Positions 40,400-49,463 of a DNA stretch of 64,000 bases are shown piece by piece. How positions within the stretch are numbered: position 1 is the first letter of the stretch; every line of letters starts with the position of its first letter. Source of the DNA: Aliiroseovarius subalbicans (lineage in GTDB: Bacteria; Pseudomonadota; Alphaproteobacteria; Rhodobacterales; Rhodobacteraceae); the NCBI RefSeq assembly GCF_022678625.1, contig NZ_JALBYQ010000002.1, positions 434,001-498,000 on the forward strand. The letters are read 5' to 3'. The position numbers were made by a program, and so were the translations under genes. The notes under the pieces are model-generated. The model had not been told where the DNA came from. It saw nothing but the letters and a program-made list of their open reading frames with translations, and did not search any database.

Positions 40400-40750
40400 T
40401 CAGCTTGACTGCGCGATCAAACCGACCGGTGCGTTTTCCTCACGCGCGAAGTCCAGCGGCGCACGATCCACGGCGGCGGTCGAGCGTTTGAATTCATATC
40501 GCATCTGCCCACGCTCTTCCTCCGAAGCCACGATCAGGCACTGATACAGGTGCCGCGCGCCATCATAGAGATCGACAAGCCCACGCAATTTCGGCGCGCG
40601 ATCGGCGTCCAGGGCAAAACCGTTGTCCCAGGATTTCAGCACCGGAAATACCTCATCATCCACGCGCACGCGCAGGCGGGATTTTTTCTTCAGGTCACGT
40701 TTGCGGGCGGCTTCCAGCCCCTCGCGCACCTCTTTCGGCAGAAATTCCAT
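40400..40750 (-). CDS. Conserved hypothetical protein
   Basis: The 116-residue soluble protein starts MEFLPKEVREGLEAARK, with GGGAGGAG upstream of ATG 40750. It has a basic N-terminal helix (KRDLKKKSRLRVRV), then a domain with GLVDLYDGARHLYQCLIV and YEFKRSTAAVDRAPLDF. I associate this pattern with an uncharacterised Rhodobacterales family; no catalytic motif is visible. It ends 10 nt from the convergent L,D-transpeptidase. Confidence 0.75.
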   Translation of the reverse strand: MEFLPKEVREGLEAARKRDLKKKSRLRVRVDDEVFPVLKSWDNGFALDADRAPKLRGLVDLYDGARHLYQCLIVASEEERGQMRYEFKRSTAAVDRAPLDFAREENAPVGLIAQSS

Positions 40751-40932
40751 GACGCTCCTCCCAGATCGAGCACCCATGATGGCACGAGATTGGTAGCCGT
40801 CAAGTTAACCTTTCGCGACACTCTGTTTCCGCGCGGACCTGTGCAGAACTGCAACGCCCCTGCGCGCGACCGCCAGTTTACCCAGGCGCAGGCCAGGGCC
40901 AGATGTTGACGAACACAAAAACGGAGGCCGCA

Positions 40933-41907
40933 ATGGGTCAGCTTGCAAACGGGGTCTGGCAGGATACCTGGTACGATACGAAATCGACCGGAGGCGCCTT
41001 TCAGCGCTCAACCGCACGGTTTCGCAACTGGATCACCCCCGACGGCGCGCCGGGGCCGTCGGGCGTGGGCGGCTTTGCGGCTGAAAGCGGACGCTATCAC
41101 CTCTATGTGTCGCTGGCCTGCCCCTGGGCGCATCGCACGCTGATCTTTCGCGCGCTGAAGGGGCTGACGGATCACATCGGCGTGTCGGTCGTGCATCCCG
41201 ACATGTTGTCGGACGGCTGGACCTTCGCAACGGATTTCCCCGGCGCAACCGGCGACCAGCTGTATGACCTGCCGTTTGCCCGCGATATCTATACCCGCGC
41301 CGACCCCGGCGTCTCGGGTCGGGTCACGGTGCCGATCCTGTGGGACACGCAAAGCCAGACAATCGTGTCCAACGAAAGCGCCGAGATCATTCGAATGTTC
41401 AATTCTGCATTCGACGGGTTGACCGGCAACCGCGATGATTTTTGGCCTGACGCCCTGCACACCGACATCGAGACAGTGAATACGCGGGTCTATGACAACG
41501 TGAACAACGGCGTTTACCGCGCCGGGTTCGCCACGTCGCAGCCGGCCTATGATACGGCCGTCACGGCGCTGTTCGACACACTGGACTGGCTGGAGGATCG
41601 ACTGTCACACAACAGATACCTGATGGGCGACAAGATCACCGAAGCCGACTGGCGCTTGTTCACCACGCTGGTCCGGTTCGACCCGGTCTATCACCTGCAT
41701 TTCAAATGCAACCGGAAGCGGCTGATCGATTACCCGGCCCTGTGGGCCTATGCGCGCGAGCTGTATCAATGGCCGGGGGTGGCCGAGACGGTGAACTTCG
41801 ACCACATCGTGCGCCACTATCACTTCAGCCACGAAACGATCAATCCGCACCGGATCATTCCGATCAATCCCGTGCTGAACTGGACGGCACCGCACGGACG
41901 GGGCTAG
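40933..41907 (+). CDS. Glutathionyl-hydroquinone reductase (ECM4/YqjG, xi-class GST)
   Basis: The 324-residue protein has the xi-class glutathione transferase plan: WQDTWYDTKSTGGAFQR at the N-terminus, the catalytic motif SLACPWAHR (Cys63), VPILWDTQSQTIVSNESAEI, and the C-terminal helical domain ending NPHRIIPINP. These enzymes reduce glutathionyl-hydroquinones. ATG 40933 follows GGAGG. The TAG stop abuts the left arm of a long inverted repeat shared with smpB. Confidence 0.92.
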   Translation: MGQLANGVWQDTWYDTKSTGGAFQRSTARFRNWITPDGAPGPSGVGGFAAESGRYHLYVSLACPWAHRTLIFRALKGLTDHIGVSVVHPDMLSDGWTFATDFPGATGDQLYDLPFARDIYTRADPGVSGRVTVPILWDTQSQTIVSNESAEIIRMFNSAFDGLTGNRDDFWPDALHTDIETVNTRVYDNVNNGVYRAGFATSQPAYDTAVTALFDTLDWLEDRLSHNRYLMGDKITEADWRLFTTLVRFDPVYHLHFKCNRKRLIDYPALWAYARELYQWPGVAETVNFDHIVRHYHFSHETINPHRIIPINPVLNWTAPHGRG

Positions 41908-41991
41908 GGCGTCCCGGCGCGGCGGGGTGGGATGCCACAGCACCAGACAAGGCCGCGAAGTTGACAAGGGTGGGAGCCGCGCCGGGGCGCC
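41908..41991. repeat. 16-bp inverted repeat filling the convergent gst/smpB gap
   Basis: Arms 41908-41923 and 41976-41991 pair over 16 positions with one G-T, separated by a 52-nt loop. The arms start at the base after the gst stop and end three bases before the smpB stop. No T run is present. A 3'-end structure for both transcripts is the simplest reading. Confidence 0.7.
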
Positions 41992-41994
41992 CTC

Positions 41995-42471
41995 TCAGCC
42001 TCTGTCGCGCATCAGGCGCGCCTTCTGGCGATTCCAGTCCTGCTTGGCCGCCGACGCGCGTTTGTCGCTGTGTGTCTTGCCCTTGGCGATGCCGATCTTC
42101 ATTTTCGCCAGGCCCTTGTGGTTGAAATACAGCACCAGCGGCACAAGGGTCATGCCCTTGCGCTGGGTCGCATTCCACAGCCGCGACATTTCCTTTTTCG
42201 AGACGAGCAGCTTGCGCTTGCGCCTTTCCTCATGCCCCCAGGTTTTGGCTTGGGCATAAGCCGCGATCCGGCCATTGACCAACCACAGCTCACCATCCTC
42301 GACAGCGGCATAGCTTTCGGCGATATTCGCCCCACCCTGGCGCAGGGATTTCACCTCGGACCCGGTCAGCACGATGCCGCATTCAAGGTCATCCTCGATT
42401 GCATAATCATGCCGGGCCCGCCGGTTTTCGGCGATTACCTTGTAGTTGGGGTCTTGTTTCTGCTTGGCCAT
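41995..42471 (-). CDS. smpB: SsrA-binding protein SmpB
   Basis: SmpB brings tmRNA to stalled ribosomes. The 158-residue protein has the OB-fold signature [17 protein letters not shown], the [16 protein letters not shown] strand, and the basic C-terminal tail ([19 protein letters not shown]). ATG 42471 is preferred over an upstream GTG-type extension that would add an unrelated hydrophobic leader. tmRNA itself is not in the window. Confidence 0.95.
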   Translation of the reverse strand: MAKQKQDPNYKVIAENRRARHDYAIEDDLECGIVLTGSEVKSLRQGGANIAESYAAVEDGELWLVNGRIAAYAQAKTWGHEERRKRKLLVSKKEMSRLWNATQRKGMTLVPLVLYFNHKGLAKMKIGIAKGKTHSDKRASAAKQDWNRQKARLMRDRG

Positions 42472-42525
42472 GATCGGGATGTAGGCAACCACACACACGC
42501 TGTCCAGTGCGGAACGGGCGCGGTC

Positions 42526-43002
42526 TCAGCCCTGTGGCATGTCGATGGTTTCGATCCATGGCTTGATGTCCACCACCGGAGTGCCATCGAAACAATCGAT
42601 CGCGTCAATGCCGATCACCCCCGCGTCCATGTCCAGCGCGGTGATGCGCACCGTCGACATGGCGATCGGATTCGGGCGCACCGGGCTGCGCAACGAAAAT
42701 ACGCCGCGACCGCTGTCGGTATGACGCGGGGATTGCACGATCAGGTCACGCCGCCCCCGATCCATCCAGTACAGCACGATGATGTGGCGCCCAACTTCAA
42801 GCCCCTGAAGCCCCTGGGCATAGCCCGGTTCAAGCTCGACCGTGGCGGCCCCCCCGGCCTCACGGGCCGAGCCGATGTTGCGCGGCGCATCGCCGGGCTG
42901 CCAGCGCGACCGCACATGGCCGATGAAGGCCACGCGCGGACCGTCACTGTCGCCGGGATCGAAGGCAAGCTGAACCTCGCCTTCGCGTTTCTCGAAGCTC
43001 AT
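42526..43002 (-). CDS. tsaA: tRNA t6A37 methyltransferase TrmO (UPF0066)
   Basis: The 158-residue protein has the TrmO/TsaA beta-barrel signature GVFSLRSPVRPNPIAMSTVRI-type block (about 100-120) and the IDAIDCFDGTPVVDIKPW segment. TrmO methylates N6-threonylcarbamoyladenosine in tRNA using SAM. Its start overlaps the dapA stop by one base (TAATG), so translation is coupled to dapA. Confidence 0.88.
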   Translation of the reverse strand: MSFEKREGEVQLAFDPGDSDGPRVAFIGHVRSRWQPGDAPRNIGSAREAGGAATVELEPGYAQGLQGLEVGRHIIVLYWMDRGRRDLIVQSPRHTDSGRGVFSLRSPVRPNPIAMSTVRITALDMDAGVIGIDAIDCFDGTPVVDIKPWIETIDMPQG

Positions 43003-43874
43003 TACAGCAGGCCAGCGTGGACCATCGCCGCGTCAATCGCGGCCTTGGTGCTGTCTTCCAGTCCGGTCAGGGGCGATCGGACCTCTTCGCTGCAGCGGCC
43101 CAGCTTGGCCAGGCCGTATTTGGCCCCGACCAGACCCGGTTCGGTAAAGATCGCCTTGTGCAGTGGCATCAGCTTGTCCGAGATTTCAAGCGCGCTTGCA
43201 TAATCACCCTTCTGCGTCGCGGCCTGCAGATCCGCGCACAGACCCGGCGCCACGTTCGCGGTGACCGAAATGCAGCCAACGCCACCCTGGGCGTTGAACC
43301 CGTGCGCCGTCGCGTCTTCGCCCGACAATTGGCAGAAGTCCGGGCCACAGGTCATGCGCTGCCAGCTGACCCGCGCGAGATCGCCGGTCGCGTCCTTCAC
43401 GCCGACGATATTGGGGTGCTTGGCCAGTTCGCCCATCGTCGCGGGCGTCATGTCCACGACCGACCTGCCCGGAATGTTGTAGATGATGATCGGCAGCTCC
43501 ACCGCATCCGCAACGGAAGTGTAATGCGCGATCAACCCGCGCTGGGTCGGCTTGTTGTAATACGGCGTAACCACCAGCCCGGCTGCCGCGCCGACCGCTT
43601 TGGCGTGCTGCATGAAGCGCAGGGTTTCGGCGGTGTTGTTCGACCCGGCCCCGGCGATCACCGGCACACGGCCCGCCGCTGCGGCCACCACGGCCTCGAC
43701 CACCGCTTCGTGTTCGTCATGGGTCAGCGTCGGGCTTTCCCCGGTCGTGCCCACCGGCACCAGCCCGTTCGAACCTTCGTCGATCTGCCATTCGACCAGC
43801 TGTTTGAGCGCGTCGAAATCCACGGCGCCGTCCTTGAACGGCGTGACCAGGGCAGGAAGAGATCCTTTGAACAT
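43002..43874 (-). CDS. dapA: 4-hydroxy-tetrahydrodipicolinate synthase
   Basis: DapA condenses pyruvate with aspartate semialdehyde for lysine and peptidoglycan diaminopimelate synthesis. The 290-residue TIM barrel has the pyruvate Schiff-base Lys160 (GVKDATGDL), Tyr132 in [10 protein letters not shown], and GTTGESPTL near residue 43. ATG 43874 has GGAG upstream, better than one at 43886. Divergent from the lytic transglycosylase gene. Confidence 0.95.
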   Translation of the reverse strand: MFKGSLPALVTPFKDGAVDFDALKQLVEWQIDEGSNGLVPVGTTGESPTLTHDEHEAVVEAVVAAAAGRVPVIAGAGSNNTAETLRFMQHAKAVGAAAGLVVTPYYNKPTQRGLIAHYTSVADAVELPIIIYNIPGRSVVDMTPATMGELAKHPNIVGVKDATGDLARVSWQRMTCGPDFCQLSGEDATAHGFNAQGGVGCISVTANVAPGLCADLQAATQKGDYASALEISDKLMPLHKAIFTEPGLVGAKYGLAKLGRCSEEVRSPLTGLEDSTKAAIDAAMVHAGLL

Positions 43875-44006
43875 GACACGCTCCATTTTTCATTTCGTGA
43901 CGCGCGTGAATCGCGCGGGGTGCAAACGCGGCGGAAACTAGCCGTGTTGGGGCGAAATGCCAAGTTTGTGTGTTGTGCTAATGCGCTCAGACACTACCTT
44001 TTTTGT

Positions 44007-45938
44007 ATGACTGGCCTTTTTCGCCGACTCGTCGGCCCGATTTTTGTGATTTTCACGCTTGCCTTGCCCGTTACGGCACAGGACGGCGGTCTTGCCGTGG
44101 CCCTGAACAAGATGCGCGCGGACGATTGGGACGGCGCGCGGGCCGCGGCTCAAGGCGACCTTGCGCGTGATGTGATCGAATGGAACCGGCTGCGCGAAGG
44201 GCTGGGAAGCTTCGCCGAGGCGCGTGCCTTTCTGACCCGCCGCCCGGATTGGCCCGGTTTGAAATACCTGCGCAAACGCTCCGAAGTGGCGATTGGCGCG
44301 GGGGCGGACCCTGCACAGGTGCTTGCCTTTTTCAGCGATCAACCACCCCAGACCGGCAACGGCGCGCTGCGCTATGCGCAAGCTCTGGCCGCGACTGGAA
44401 ACGGGCAAGAGGCGAAAGAACAGATCATCTTGGCCTGGATTTCCCTGTCGATTGACCGCGAGGAGGAGGCCGCAATCCTGGCGGCGTATGGCGACACCTT
44501 GCGCCCCTTTCACTGGCAGCGATTGGACAAACTGCTGTGGAATGGCTCGCGCCACGAAGCGCCGCGCATGTTCGACCGTGTCAGCACGGATCACCGCGCG
44601 TTGGCCGAAGCGCGCTATGCCCTCAGGCGCAAGCGCGACGGTGTAAATGCCCTGATTGACGCCGTGCCTGCGGCGCTGAAGGACGATCCCGGCCTGGCCT
44701 ATGAGCGGTTCCTGTGGCGCGCCAGCAAGGGGCGCAATCAGGATGCGGCAGACCTGGCGCTGGAACGCTCGACCTCGGCCGCATCCCTGGGCGAGCCCGA
44801 AAAATGGGCCAGCTGGCGCCGCGTGTTGGCGCGATGGTCGATGCGGGACGGACAGGCGCGTCAGGCCTATCGCCTGGCCGCAAACCACCACCTGTCGGGT
44901 GGGTCGAATCAAAACGATCTGGAGTGGCTGGCGGGCTTCATTGCCCTGCGCAAGCTGGATGACCCCACCACCGCGCTGGAGCATTTCCAGACCTTCCGCC
45001 GGGGCGTCGATACACCAATCAGCCTGGGCCGTGCGGGGTATTGGGAAGGCCGCGCGCAAGACGCTTTGGGCAATACCGAAGCGGCACAGGCGGCTTACGC
45101 GTTCGGGGCCGAGTTCCAGACCAGTTTCTATGGCCAGTTGGCCGCCGAAAAGGCCGGTATCACGATGGATGCGACCCTGACCGGTGCAGAGACCTTCGCG
45201 GACTACCGCCAGGCCGCGTTCTGGGGCGATGACGTGATGGATGCGGCCCGGATGTTGCTGGCGGCTGGCGAATTGTATCTGGCAGAACGCTTCACGGTGC
45301 ATCTGACCGAAAGCTTGGGGCGCACCGAAATCGGACAGCTGACCGACTGGGCCGAAGCGGCGGACGCGCCGCATTTGCAGGTGATGATCGCCAAACGGGC
45401 GGTGAAACAAGGGCACGTGCTGCCCCGGCCCTATTTCCCGACCCCGGACATCGGGCGCGGAAACCGAACAGTGCCGCGCGCGTTGGAACTGGCAATTGCC
45501 CGGCGCGAAAGTGAATTTGACCCCGAGGTCGTGTCAGGGGTCGGCGCGCGCGGGCTGATGCAGCTGATGCCGGGCACCGCGTCGGACATGGCCGCGCGGC
45601 TGGACATGGAGTATTCCCGCCCGCGCCTGACCAGCGACCCGGCCTATAACACGCGGCTGGGGTCGGAATACCTGGCGCTTCTGATCGAACAATTCGGTGG
45701 CAATCCGGTGCTGATTTCCGCAGGCTACAACGCCGGGCCATCACGGTCGCGCAGGTGGTCCGAGCAGTTCGGAAATGTGCGTGCGGGGTCAACGGACATC
45801 GTCGACTGGATCGAACACATCCCGTTTCGCGAAACCCGAAACTACGTGATGCGGGTGACGGAAAGCCTGGCGGTCTACCGCGCCCGTCTGACCGGAAAAA
45901 CTGCGCCGATCACCCTGTCGCGTGAATTGAAGCGCTAA
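44007..45938 (+). CDS. Soluble lytic murein transglycosylase (Slt-like)
   Basis: The 643-residue protein has a Sec signal peptide (cleavage near VTA-QD, residue 24), a long superhelical domain of tetratricopeptide-like helices (about 30-470), and a C-terminal SLT domain with catalytic Glu501 in ARRESEFDP and GARGLMQLMPGTA. It cleaves peptidoglycan with formation of 1,6-anhydromuramyl ends. The reading frame stays open far upstream, but that part is antisense to dapA; the ATG before the signal peptide is the start. Confidence 0.93.
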   Translation: MTGLFRRLVGPIFVIFTLALPVTAQDGGLAVALNKMRADDWDGARAAAQGDLARDVIEWNRLREGLGSFAEARAFLTRRPDWPGLKYLRKRSEVAIGAGADPAQVLAFFSDQPPQTGNGALRYAQALAATGNGQEAKEQIILAWISLSIDREEEAAILAAYGDTLRPFHWQRLDKLLWNGSRHEAPRMFDRVSTDHRALAEARYALRRKRDGVNALIDAVPAALKDDPGLAYERFLWRASKGRNQDAADLALERSTSAASLGEPEKWASWRRVLARWSMRDGQARQAYRLAANHHLSGGSNQNDLEWLAGFIALRKLDDPTTALEHFQTFRRGVDTPISLGRAGYWEGRAQDALGNTEAAQAAYAFGAEFQTSFYGQLAAEKAGITMDATLTGAETFADYRQAAFWGDDVMDAARMLLAAGELYLAERFTVHLTESLGRTEIGQLTDWAEAADAPHLQVMIAKRAVKQGHVLPRPYFPTPDIGRGNRTVPRALELAIARRESEFDPEVVSGVGARGLMQLMPGTASDMAARLDMEYSRPRLTSDPAYNTRLGSEYLALLIEQFGGNPVLISAGYNAGPSRSRRWSEQFGNVRAGSTDIVDWIEHIPFRETRNYVMRVTESLAVYRARLTGKTAPITLSRELKR

Positions 45939-45989
45939 GCCTTCCCCGGCGCGCCGGGGCGGGTGGGTGGGCGGTGCGTCGGGGAAGGC
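45939..45989. repeat. Nested hairpins with G-quadruplex motif between slt and eamA
   Basis: Starting at the base after the slt stop, a 10-bp inverted repeat (45939-45948 with 45980-45989) overlaps a perfect 16-nt palindrome (45944-45959); both cannot form together. Between the arms, 45956-45971 reads GGGG-C-GGG-T-GGG-T-GGG, a canonical four-tract G-quadruplex motif with single-base loops on the slt sense strand. No T run follows. Probably a transcript-end structure for the convergent pair. Confidence 0.7.
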
Positions 45990-46007
45990 GGACCCGCAGA
46001 CAATGCG

Positions 46008-46874
46008 TCACGACGTGGCCCGCGCGCGCAACAGCGTGAACACCCCGGCGACCACGACGATGACCGCGCCAAGGACCACGTTGGCTTCGATCTGTTCGCC
46101 AAACACCGCGATACCCAGCGCGGCGGCAAAGACCAGTTGCAGGTAGGCGAACGGCTGCACCTCGCTGGCCTCGGCCACCTCATAGCACTTGATCAAAAGC
46201 CAGTGCCCCAGCACGCCGGTGACGCACAACAACGCCATCCAGGCCCAGTCGCGCGCGATCATCGGCTCCCATGCAAATGCCCCCACGGCGGTCATCACCA
46301 CCGCGCCCGTGACACCGGTCCAGAAAAAGCTGGTCGCGGTGCGATCCTTGCGCGCGGCATAACGGGTCAGCAGGCCATAAAGCGCGAACATCAGCGCACC
46401 GATCAGCGGTATGATTGCCGCTGGTGAAAACACGCCAAACCCAGGGCTCAGGATGATCAGCACACCGATCAGACCCACTCCGATCGCCACCCAACGGCGC
46501 CAGCCGACCCGTTCGCCCAGAACCGGCCCAGACAGAGCCGCGACAATCAGCGGGTAGCAGGCAAACACCGCGTGGCTTTCGACAAGACCCAGCAGAGTAA
46601 ACGCCAGGATCGTCACGCAGATCTCGGCGGCCAGAAGCGCGCCACGAAAGATCTGCAACACCGGTTGCGGCGTCGCAATCGCGCGGCGTAGCCCACCGGT
46701 CTGTCGGCCCGTGATGGCAATGACGAAGGCCGCGAAGAACCAGTAACGGATCATCACCACCATCAGCACGTTGTATTCCCCCGCCAGGTGGCGCGAAATT
46801 CCGTCCTGCATGGCGAAGACGAAGGTCGTGGCGATCATCAGGAAGATGCCAAGCCGTGTGTTCTGCGTGCTCAT
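46008..46874 (-). CDS. EamA/DMT-family transporter
   Basis: The 288-residue protein has about ten membrane helices in two EamA repeats (about 8-140 and 150-285), the second opening LIGALMFALYGLLTRYAARKD. DMT-family carriers export amino acids and metabolites; the substrate here is unknown. Its start overlaps the mnmD stop by 4 nt. Confidence 0.9.
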   Translation of the reverse strand: MSTQNTRLGIFLMIATTFVFAMQDGISRHLAGEYNVLMVVMIRYWFFAAFVIAITGRQTGGLRRAIATPQPVLQIFRGALLAAEICVTILAFTLLGLVESHAVFACYPLIVAALSGPVLGERVGWRRWVAIGVGLIGVLIILSPGFGVFSPAAIIPLIGALMFALYGLLTRYAARKDRTATSFFWTGVTGAVVMTAVGAFAWEPMIARDWAWMALLCVTGVLGHWLLIKCYEVAEASEVQPFAYLQLVFAAALGIAVFGEQIEANVVLGAVIVVVAGVFTLLRARATS

Positions 46875-47533
46875 AAGTCTTTCCGCCCGACGCTCATGTG
46901 GCGTTTGCGGCCAAAGCCCGGCACCCGGGTCACGGTGAACCTGGCCGCCTCAAGCCCCCGACGCACGAACCCGGCCGCAGTATAGGTGGCGAAGGTGCCA
47001 CCGGGGGTCGTGTGGCGACCCACCTCGGCCATCAGATCGGCGCCCCAAAGCTCGGGGTTCTTGGCCGGAGAAAACCCGTCCAAAAACCAGGCATCCGCCC
47101 GCCCGGCCCAATTGGGCAGCGTTTCGCGGGCGTCGCCGGTGATGACCTCGACCGACAGATTGCCTACGGCAAAGCGACGCGCACCTTGCGCCCATGCCTG
47201 CAGAAACGGCGCGGCGATTGCCTGCGCGTCCGGAAAGGCCGCGAGTGCCGCGACGATATCTGGCGTTGCCATCGGAAAGGCTTCGAACGAGGTGAAGCGC
47301 ACGGGCACCTGCGCCACTTGCGCCAGCGCCAACATGTTCAGCCCGGTCCCAAAGCCCAGCTCGGCGACGTGGAACCCTGGCACCAAACGGGCAGGCAGGT
47401 CGTTGCCGGACTGGAAAACATGGCGCGTTTCCTCCAACCCGTTTTCCAGGCTGAAATATGGGTCGTCAAAGCGGGTGGACACCGGAATGCCCCCGTCCTT
47501 CCACGCAATCTGTGCCGTCTGGTCCTGCCCCAT
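46871..47533 (-). CDS. mnmD: tRNA 5-methylaminomethyl-2-thiouridine methyltransferase (MnmD)
   Basis: The 220-residue protein is the methyltransferase half of MnmC as a stand-alone protein: DDPYFSLENGLEETRHVF, the SAM motif VAELGFGTGLNMLAL, DARETLPNWAGRADAWFLDGFSPAKNPELW, and a C-terminal FGRKRHM. It adds the last methyl of mnm5s2U34 in tRNA. ATG 47533 (GAAAG upstream) is preferred to far-upstream in-frame codons lying over the neighbour. A FAD-oxidase gene starts divergently 54 nt away. Confidence 0.9.
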   Translation of the reverse strand: MGQDQTAQIAWKDGGIPVSTRFDDPYFSLENGLEETRHVFQSGNDLPARLVPGFHVAELGFGTGLNMLALAQVAQVPVRFTSFEAFPMATPDIVAALAAFPDAQAIAAPFLQAWAQGARRFAVGNLSVEVITGDARETLPNWAGRADAWFLDGFSPAKNPELWGADLMAEVGRHTTPGGTFATYTAAGFVRRGLEAARFTVTRVPGFGRKRHMSVGRKDL

Positions 47534-47587
47534 TCTTTCGCCTATGGATGATCGTGAACCCGGCGACAATGGGGAAGGAACCCGGCT

Positions 47588-48628
47588 TTGGCAATCACCG
47601 ATATCACCGTGCGCGGCGCTGGCATTTTCGGCCTGTCGATCGCCTGGGCCTGCCTTCAACGGGGCGCGAAGGTGCGCGTGGTTGACCCCGGCGGACCAGG
47701 GGCCGGATCCTCAGGCGGGCTGGTCGGCGCGCTGGCGCCGCATGTGCCCGAAAACTGGAACGACAAGAAAGCGATCCAGTTCGACAGCCTGATCCGCGCC
47801 GAAAGCTTCTGGGCCGAGGTCGAAACGGTGTCGGGTCTGGACCCCGGCTACGCCCGCTCGGGTCGCCTGCAGCCGATCGCCGATGATCACGGCCTGGAAT
47901 TGGCACGCCAACGGGGTGAGAACGCCGTGACCCTGTGGCAGGGCAAGGCCGCTTGGCAGATCATTTCGGCCAGCGATTTTCCGGATTGGGCGCCGCTGAC
48001 ACCGACCGGGTACCTGATCCACGACACCCTGACCGCCCGCATGGCGCCGCGCCGTGCGGCGGCCAGTCTGGCTGCCGCCATCACCGCGTCGGGCGGCGAA
48101 ATCGTGACCGACGCGCCCGACCAGGGCCAGGTGATTTGGGCCACTGGCGCACAAGGCTTGGTCGCACTGTCCGAGGAATTCGGCAAATTGGTCGGTGTTG
48201 GCGTAAAGGGGCAATCGGCGCTTTTGCACTACGACGCGCGCGACCTGCCGCAGTTGTTCGCAGGCGGTGTGCACGTGATCCCGCATGGCGATGGCACCGT
48301 GGCCATCGGCTCGACCTCCGAGCGCGAGTTCGACGACCCACACAGCTGTGACGCGCAGTTGGACGAGGTGTTGGACAAAGCCCGCACCGCCGTGCCAGCC
48401 TTGCGCGATGCCCCTGTGATCGAGCGCTGGGCCGGGGTTCGGCCCCGGGCCCGAACCCGCGCGCCGATGCTGGGCGCATATCCTGAACGACCCGGGCATT
48501 TCATCGCCAACGGTGGCTTCAAGATCGGGTTCGGCATGGCGCCAAAAGTGGCCGAGCTGATGGCCAATCTGGTTCTGGAAGGCCGTGACGGCATCCCCGA
48601 GCATTTCGGGGTCGCAGCGAACCTCTAG
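47588..48628 (+). CDS. FAD-dependent oxidoreductase (DAO family)
   Basis: The 346-residue protein begins at TTG 47588 (AAGGAA upstream) and opens with the FAD-binding fold GAGIFGLSIAWACLQRGAKV, followed by the GLVGALAPHVPENW active-site region and a C-terminal NGGFKIGFGMAP segment. It is a D-amino-acid-oxidase-like enzyme. Being divergent from mnmD, it may be the oxidase partner (the MnmC C-terminal half, which removes the carboxymethyl group in cmnm5U), but DAO-family proteins have many substrates. The stop shares a CTAG with the convergent hydratase gene. Confidence 0.85.
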   Translation: MAITDITVRGAGIFGLSIAWACLQRGAKVRVVDPGGPGAGSSGGLVGALAPHVPENWNDKKAIQFDSLIRAESFWAEVETVSGLDPGYARSGRLQPIADDHGLELARQRGENAVTLWQGKAAWQIISASDFPDWAPLTPTGYLIHDTLTARMAPRRAAASLAAAITASGGEIVTDAPDQGQVIWATGAQGLVALSEEFGKLVGVGVKGQSALLHYDARDLPQLFAGGVHVIPHGDGTVAIGSTSEREFDDPHSCDAQLDEVLDKARTAVPALRDAPVIERWAGVRPRARTRAPMLGAYPERPGHFIANGGFKIGFGMAPKVAELMANLVLEGRDGIPEHFGVAANL

Positions 48629-49425
48629 AGGGTTGCCTTGGCCTTCATGCACAAGCGCCCATCAGGTCCGCGCACCCACAGGGACCTGCCATCGCGGCAC
48701 AGGCTGGCCGCTTCGCTGTGCACAAGCGGCGCCGTGGCGCGGAAGCTAAACCCACTCAGCGGCCCAAGCTCCCGTGTGGCTTTCAGCATCAACAGCTGCG
48801 CCAACAACGGCCCGTGCACCACCAGCCCGTTATAGCCTTCAACATCGCGACAGTAATCCAAGTCATAGTGGATGCGGTGCCCGTTGAAGGTCAGCGCAGA
48901 ATAGCGAAACAGCTGTGTCGACGTGAACGACACCGGCTCTTCGCTCTGCGCCCGGTCGGGGGACTGCGGCGCAATCGGCGACGGGGCATTCGGGGCGGGG
49001 TCTTCCCGGTAGACAAGGTCCTGAAACTCGGTGACGGCTAGGCGACCATCTTGGTGGATGTCGTGGCGCAGCGTGACAAAGCCCAGCGGACCGGTGCGCC
49101 CCTGTTTGCGCTCGGCCTTCTGCACGCGGGTCATTTTCTCGGCTGGTTTTCCAGCGTCCAGGGGGGCATGAAACTGCAGGCGCCCGCCCGCCCACATGCG
49201 ACGGGGCAGGCCCATGTCCGGGATCAGACCTCCGACACGCGGGTGGCCGTCACGCCCCAGCGCGCCAGGGGACTGCGCGTCCCAGAAAAAGACCTGGTGG
49301 AAGAACGGAGGCAGCGTCTGTATCGGCGCCTGCCCTGGCAGGTCCAGCGTGGCCCACAACGCCTGAACCCGCGCCGGATCCATCACGTCGGTTCGGGTTT
49401 GAATTCGGGCGCTGTCATCGGTCAT
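48625..49425 (-). CDS. MaoC/HTD2-type hotdog hydratase (mesaconyl-C4-CoA or itaconyl-CoA hydratase-like)
   Basis: The 266-residue protein has an N-terminal hotdog half with GGLIPDMGLPRRMWAGGRL and a C-terminal MaoC-like half with the hydratase pattern YSALTFNGHRIHYDLDY, where the Asn-His-Asp residues sit at the catalytic position. This combination matches mesaconyl-C4-CoA/itaconyl-CoA hydratases. It is shorter than mesaconyl-C1-CoA hydratase of the ethylmalonyl-CoA pathway, so it is likely a different C5-CoA hydratase. The start is uncertain, with no clear ribosome site before ATG 49425. Confidence 0.78.
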   Translation of the reverse strand: MTDDSARIQTRTDVMDPARVQALWATLDLPGQAPIQTLPPFFHQVFFWDAQSPGALGRDGHPRVGGLIPDMGLPRRMWAGGRLQFHAPLDAGKPAEKMTRVQKAERKQGRTGPLGFVTLRHDIHQDGRLAVTEFQDLVYREDPAPNAPSPIAPQSPDRAQSEEPVSFTSTQLFRYSALTFNGHRIHYDLDYCRDVEGYNGLVVHGPLLAQLLMLKATRELGPLSGFSFRATAPLVHSEAASLCRDGRSLWVRGPDGRLCMKAKATL

Positions 49426-49463
49426 AAGGGAGACTAGGCCGCACAGGCCGAAAAGGAAAACCC

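Noticed and set aside
43017-44006. Upstream extension of the slt reading frame by 330 codons
   Set aside because: It is antisense to dapA; the signal peptide at 44007 marks the real start.
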